The translations under genes were made by a program, and so were the position numbers. Source: Nymphalis io (taxonomy: Eukaryota > Arthropoda > Insecta > Lepidoptera > Nymphalidae). From it: a stretch of 64,000 bases of DNA. The stretch covers positions 5,001-69,000 of the forward strand of contig NC_065892.1 of NCBI RefSeq assembly GCF_905147045.1. The letters are read 5' to 3'. The number at the start of each line of letters is the position of its first letter. Position 1 is the first letter of the stretch. The notes beneath the pieces are model-generated. The model saw only the letters and a list, made by a program, of their open reading frames with translations, was not told the origin of the DNA and did no database searches. Positions 59,590 to 64,000 of this stretch are shown here, in pieces.

Positions 59590-59866
59590 TTAACAGCCTG
59601 GTAATGTGCTACGTCTGTAGCCGGGCAAGGCCTCCTCTCACTTTGGGAAGATTTGGAGGTCATTCCAGCACGCTGCTCCAATGCAAATTGATGAATACAC
59701 ATGAGGCAGATTTTCGTCCGACTCATACAGATTTCCTCACGATGTCTTCCTTCACCGGCGTGCACGAGGTGGATTATAAACACAAATTAAGCACATGAAA
59801 ATTCAGTGCTTGTCATAATTGAAACCCGCCTTCTTCGCTTAAAATTAAAGTATTCGGATTACTGGG
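59590..59866 (-). mobile_element. tRNA-derived SINE, diverged copy
   Basis: Minus strand: GTGCTTAATTTGTGTTTATA, GTGAAGGAAGACATCGTGAG, ATTGGAGCAGCGTGCTGGAA and a tail CCAGGCTGTTAA. The tRNA-like head is largely lost. Confidence 0.75.
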
Positions 59867-60412
59867 CGCAGTCCCAACTCATATAATACATTATCTGCTA
59901 AAATATATGAGAAAGGACAAAGGGCATTACTAATATTATAAAATCGGTTTATAAAAAAAAAAATATTTTGATACATCTCCACATTATCAAGTAAGATAAT
60001 TATCTCTCTGGTCGCACTGTGACGGAAAAAATAAACGATCAGGGTATTAAGGAAATACATAAATGTGCTAATTTCTAACATTTATGCATATAGAATAAGT
60101 TTACTAAGATTTATGGAACTACCCAAGTACAAGTTGAAGTTATAAAAGCGGTCTGCGGCAAGTGGCAGCCACTCGTAGCGCCGGGCGCGCTGCCTTGACA
60201 TTCTATGACAATTGTTTGAGATACATTCTGATTTTATAATCATTTAGATTATGTAAATCAATAAATATTATTTATTAACATACTTGAATCTTATATATTT
60301 TTATATACGTATATAATGTAATTTAAACGGATGTAAAAAATAATTGTATTTTTAGACACATTAATTTTTCATATATCATTAAACTTAAGCTTAGTTTACA
60401 ATTAAATTGACT

Positions 60413-60750
60413 TAAATTGTTACCATAATAAGCCGAGATGGCCTAGTGGTAAGAACGCGTGAATCTTAACTGATGATCGTGGGTTCAAACCCGGGCAAGC
60501 ACCACTGAATTTTCATGTGCTTAATTTGTGTTTATAATTCATCTCGTGCTTAACGGTGAAGGAAAACATCGTGAGGAAACCTGCATGTGTCTAATTTCAT
60601 TGAAATTCTGCCACATGTGTATTCTACCAACCCGCATTGGAGCAGCGTGGTGGAATAAGCTCCAAACCTTCTCCTCAAAAGGGAGAGGAGGCCTTAGCCC
60701 AGCAGTGGGACATTAACAGGCTGTTACTGTACTGTAAATTGTTACCATAA
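60413..60750 (+). mobile_element. tRNA-derived SINE (Metulj-like), full length with 16-bp duplication
   Basis: TAAATTGTTACCATAA at 60413-60428 is repeated at 60735-60750. The 306-bp SINE between them has A box TGGCCTAGTGG (60439-60449) and B box GGTTCAAACCC (60482-60492), a conserved body, and a tail ending ACAGGCTGTTACTGTACTG. It is the best-preserved copy here and serves as the window's reference. Confidence 0.92.
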
Positions 60751-62392
60751 ACGTCAAAATATATAATAAATAATTATTCCATATATTCGAGATCGGCGCA
60801 GTATTTTATAACACTGCAAGAAAAAAAACCGGCAACCTGTGACGCCAGCCGGACTCTCCATGGTTACCCTCAGCGTCTGATTTTTTAAAATACTAAGCGT
60901 AGATTATATTAATTGATGAGCATGAAGCAATTCCTTAATAGAACGTAATTCACTTGAAACAATAGTTAGTTCCTCTTCGTATTTCTTACAACTCTGTTGT
61001 TAAAAATCGTATAAAAAGAAACCAATTACTGATATGAATTTGATGATAGTATACTCATATACAGAGAATCAGTTTTTTTATTTAGATTCGATTTCTGGCG
61101 TTCAGGTTTGCACTTTGTGCTGTGGTGTTACGGCGCATGCGGAAGGAGCGTGACTCGTACTCGTGACCTGCAGCTTAAATCACATCTCCGATCGAGACGC
61201 GGGCGGAGCGCCCATCGAGCTATCTCTGTTCAGTTAGCGATAATTATAGAGCTGACGTACAACTGCTATGCAGCCGGTGAAATAACAATCATCCAAAAAA
61301 TCACATGCGTTTGAAAAAACTAACCCAGTTATTTTAATGGTTTTAACTTTACTATCTGACCGTCAATAACATCTCACTACATGAACATCCGCAAACAGCT
61401 TGACAAGGCATTTTCTATGACGTCTCCAAAATATCAATCTACCAAAATGTTACTAAAACACATACATTATGTTTTTAATCGAAACAGTTTTTTTAGTACC
61501 TATCCAATTAGCTCGATTGGAAATCGCTAATTTTCTAATTTTTCATAATTTTTATTTTGTATACATATGTATTAGCGTATCAAATAATGTATTAACATAT
61601 TGGTACTAATTAGGTACTACTAAATACAACTGTTTATGTATAATACGATGAAAAAAACAATATTGATACCATTATCGTCAGATTATCGCTACTTGGTAGA
61701 ACAGTTTTGACCTTGCCAACTTCAAACGTTCGGACGGAACGGGACGGGACGGATACATAACATTACAACGCAGTTCTCAACTCTGGTTTACAGAGACCCG
61801 ATCCGCGATACTTGAATATAAAAGATTGATCAAAACAACTGTCATTACTATTGTCGATATTAATAAAATTGTGATTGCCTTTTGATTATTCGAAACGCGA
61901 TGATATTGCGAAACACTGAGATGAAGACACCAGAGAGTAATGTGTTGGCGAACGGTCTCGATTTATATACCAAATACTATTAAAATTAACCTTTAAAAAC
62001 ATTTAATATGACTCTTATTTTTTATTTTATACATATATTTAGATAATCAACCTGATACTTCGTGCAGTCGATGGCACTCACAATTAGCCGTCGGCTCTGT
62101 TCATAGGCACTGATTCGTATTGTAAGTTGTATAAGCCATCCTCAATATTGTCAAAGCACTGCCCACTATGGGATCTAAGATTGTAACTCGGCGTAGTGAC
62201 CCACACCCGCTGTTTGTACTGATAGAGCGACGTGCGCACCGATATAACCAATTTTATCTAAATAACAACACTCCAAAAAATAAAATGATGCATGATCCGG
62301 TAATACGATGTAAAATAATATATTCCTTACAGGGCCAGTCACAAAGATACCACCGGTGGGAACCGATAAATATTTGATCGAATACCCAAAAT
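60751..62392. other. AT-rich intergenic DNA, no supported gene
   Basis: 60815-60880 and 61090-61250 are GC-richer and may be repeat fragments. The frame at 61108-61314 has no recognised domain. Confidence 0.3.
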
Positions 62393-62697
62393 ATTTTTTT
62401 TTTTTATAGAATAGGAAGGTGGGCGAGCATATGGGCCACCTGATGGTAAGTGGTCACCAACGCCCATAGACATTGGCATTGTAAGTAACGTTAACCATAG
62501 CTTACATTACCACTGCGCCACCTTGCCATGCCAACCTTGGGAACTAAGATGTTATGTCCTTTTGCCTGTATTACACTGGCTCAGTAACCCTTCAAACTGG
62601 AACACAACATTACCAAGTACTGCTGTTTTACGGGAGAATATCTGATAAGTGGGTGGTACCTACCCAGACGAGCTTGCACAAAGTTCTACCACCAGTG
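62393..62697 (-). mobile_element. SINE-like retroposon (family 2), full length
   Basis: Minus-strand copy from CTGGTGGTAGAACTTTGTGC to the shared ACCACTTACCATCAGGTGG core, CCCATATGCTCGCCCACC and poly(A) (T run 62393-62405). AAAATAT on both sides may be the duplication. Confidence 0.83.
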
Positions 62698-64000
62698 AAA
62701 TAAAATATACATACAAAATCTTAATATAACATGTAAAATTCATAGTTTGATGGCCGTCGGTATTCCGCGACACTAGTCGGGACATTCGTTGGGTATGTTA
62801 TAAGGTTAGTGGCCACAATCTAGGTTGTTTTTTTAATATATCGTAGACTTGTTCCAAAAGTTTAATTCAATAACCTATGTGAAACTGCAAACTGGCAGAA
62901 CGACGATACCAACAAACGCATAACGCACACCGGCTGATAACGATAATTGAATTGTGTTCGTAGTTTAGTTGGAGCGTTTTGTTGACTATTTTCATCAAAA
63001 CCATTAGAAAATTTTATAATCATTGTGAAAAACTTTATTGGCATTCAAATAAAATTAACACGTGTATTTTTCTATGTACATAATACAATTCCGTTACACA
63101 TACATATGTATAACAATATAGCAAAAAAAAGCATCTAATGGTGTCCGTGCATAAAATTACCAATAAACCATAATAATAAGCGAGCGATTCGTCAAAGAAC
63201 ATTCGAGATGAATGTTTATTTGTGTAATTTAAATGTTTTGTATTTTTTATAAAGTTTTTGTTTTAAAAACAATTAATTTGCCACCGTTCTTTATTGTGCA
63301 TGACTAAAGACTACGCCATACATTCTATATCTGCACCTTTGTACGTTTAAGATGCGATAAAAATAAATGTTACAACATCTATTAAATAACATAAAAACTG
63401 CGCAACTATCGGCAAAAAAACCGTTCAGTTTGGAAATTAAGAACGAACAGTGGGATGGAGTTGAAATATTTTTTGTACAATATGAATTATTATACTTTAT
63501 TATACTACAAATATAAAATAGAATGCGATGTATTTCTGACTGATGTCTGCCACGGCCACACTCAACGGGGACTAGGTAACAGCGCACAAAAAATAATAGA
63601 CACACAGTTGTGCGTTACTAGGAGTACAGAGCGTGCACAGAGAGTGCACCTGTTTTGAATTTACATTGCACTCTCATAATCCGTGGAGCCACCACACAAA
63701 ATTATTAGAATGAGTACAAAGCATACTTTCAAACTTCAGGCTGTTAGTGAAAATTTCAGGCCATTTTTCTTGAAATTGGTATAGTCACCTTATAAATAAG
63801 CGGATGGATATCAAAACACCGTTATAGTTATTTTTTCCTGAAGAGACGTATCGTGTTGGTACAGTGTGATTTGAAACAAGAATTCTATAAATATTAACGA
63901 GTTTACGATGACGTCGAAAAGCGAAAGTTTATGATAAACATGTTTTGGTTTTGAAATTTATATCAAGTGTGAACGGAAGTAGGTTAGATTTGAATTCTGC
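62698..64000. other. AT-rich intergenic DNA, no supported gene
   Basis: 63590-63655 (AGTGCACCTGTTTTG) resembles the tail of the SINE type at 45.8 kb. No gene recognised up to the window end. Confidence 0.3.

Noticed and set aside
60433..60505. Possible genuine tRNA gene (A and B boxes)
   Set aside because: The tRNA-like head continues into a conserved 306-bp SINE body bounded by a 16-bp duplication, and it cannot fold as an intact tRNA through its 3' half.
1..64000. CRISPR array, operon, riboswitch or other bacterial-type system
   Set aside because: Introns, SINEs, non-LTR elements and telomeric repeats show eukaryotic nuclear DNA; the tandem arrays have 5-bp units without spacers.

Overview
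The window looks like nuclear DNA of a lepidopteran insect (moth or butterfly). It has an interstitial (TTAGG)n array of the insect telomere type, R1-clade retrotransposons of the telomere-targeting SART kind, several tRNA-headed SINEs that I recall as Metulj-like from butterflies, and a second poly(A)-tailed retroposon family common in Lepidoptera. No species is assigned. Family names come from memory of motifs, not from database searches.

Positions 1-4511 are GC-rich and subtelomere-like. On the minus strand, 5' to 3', they read: a pure (TCAGG)38 array; the 3' end of one SART-like element with poly(A); 14 bases of TTAGG repeat; a second SART-like element (ORF1 with one frameshift, then ORF2 starting through a TGATG stop/start overlap); a pure (TTAGG)28 array sitting where the reverse transcriptase should be; and the ORF2 C-terminus, which runs off the left edge. 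The G-rich telomeric strand is the minus strand throughout, so the chromosome end, if near, lies beyond position 1.

Positions 5051-5386 are a MITE with perfect 30-bp inverted repeats and a TAA duplication. Positions 6589-12519 (minus) hold a receptor tyrosine kinase gene, assembled here from seven well-phased exons plus a candidate signal-peptide exon. It has a long Ser/Thr-rich ectodomain, one membrane segment, a complete kinase domain whose activation segment has no tyrosine, and a C-tail with eight tandem pentapeptides. Tie-like is my best guess for its identity.

From about 12.5 to 50.6 kb there is no confident host gene, only AT-rich DNA with retroposons. One non-LTR family occurs five times in the window; the longest copy (40612-43868) has two internal deletions. 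The second clear host gene is an intronless DHHC palmitoyltransferase (50681-51490, plus). The right end is again retroposon-rich.

Several perfect short inverted duplications recur, including one 50-bp perfect palindrome. Two interrupt members of repeat families whose other copies lack them, which suggests fold-back template switching.
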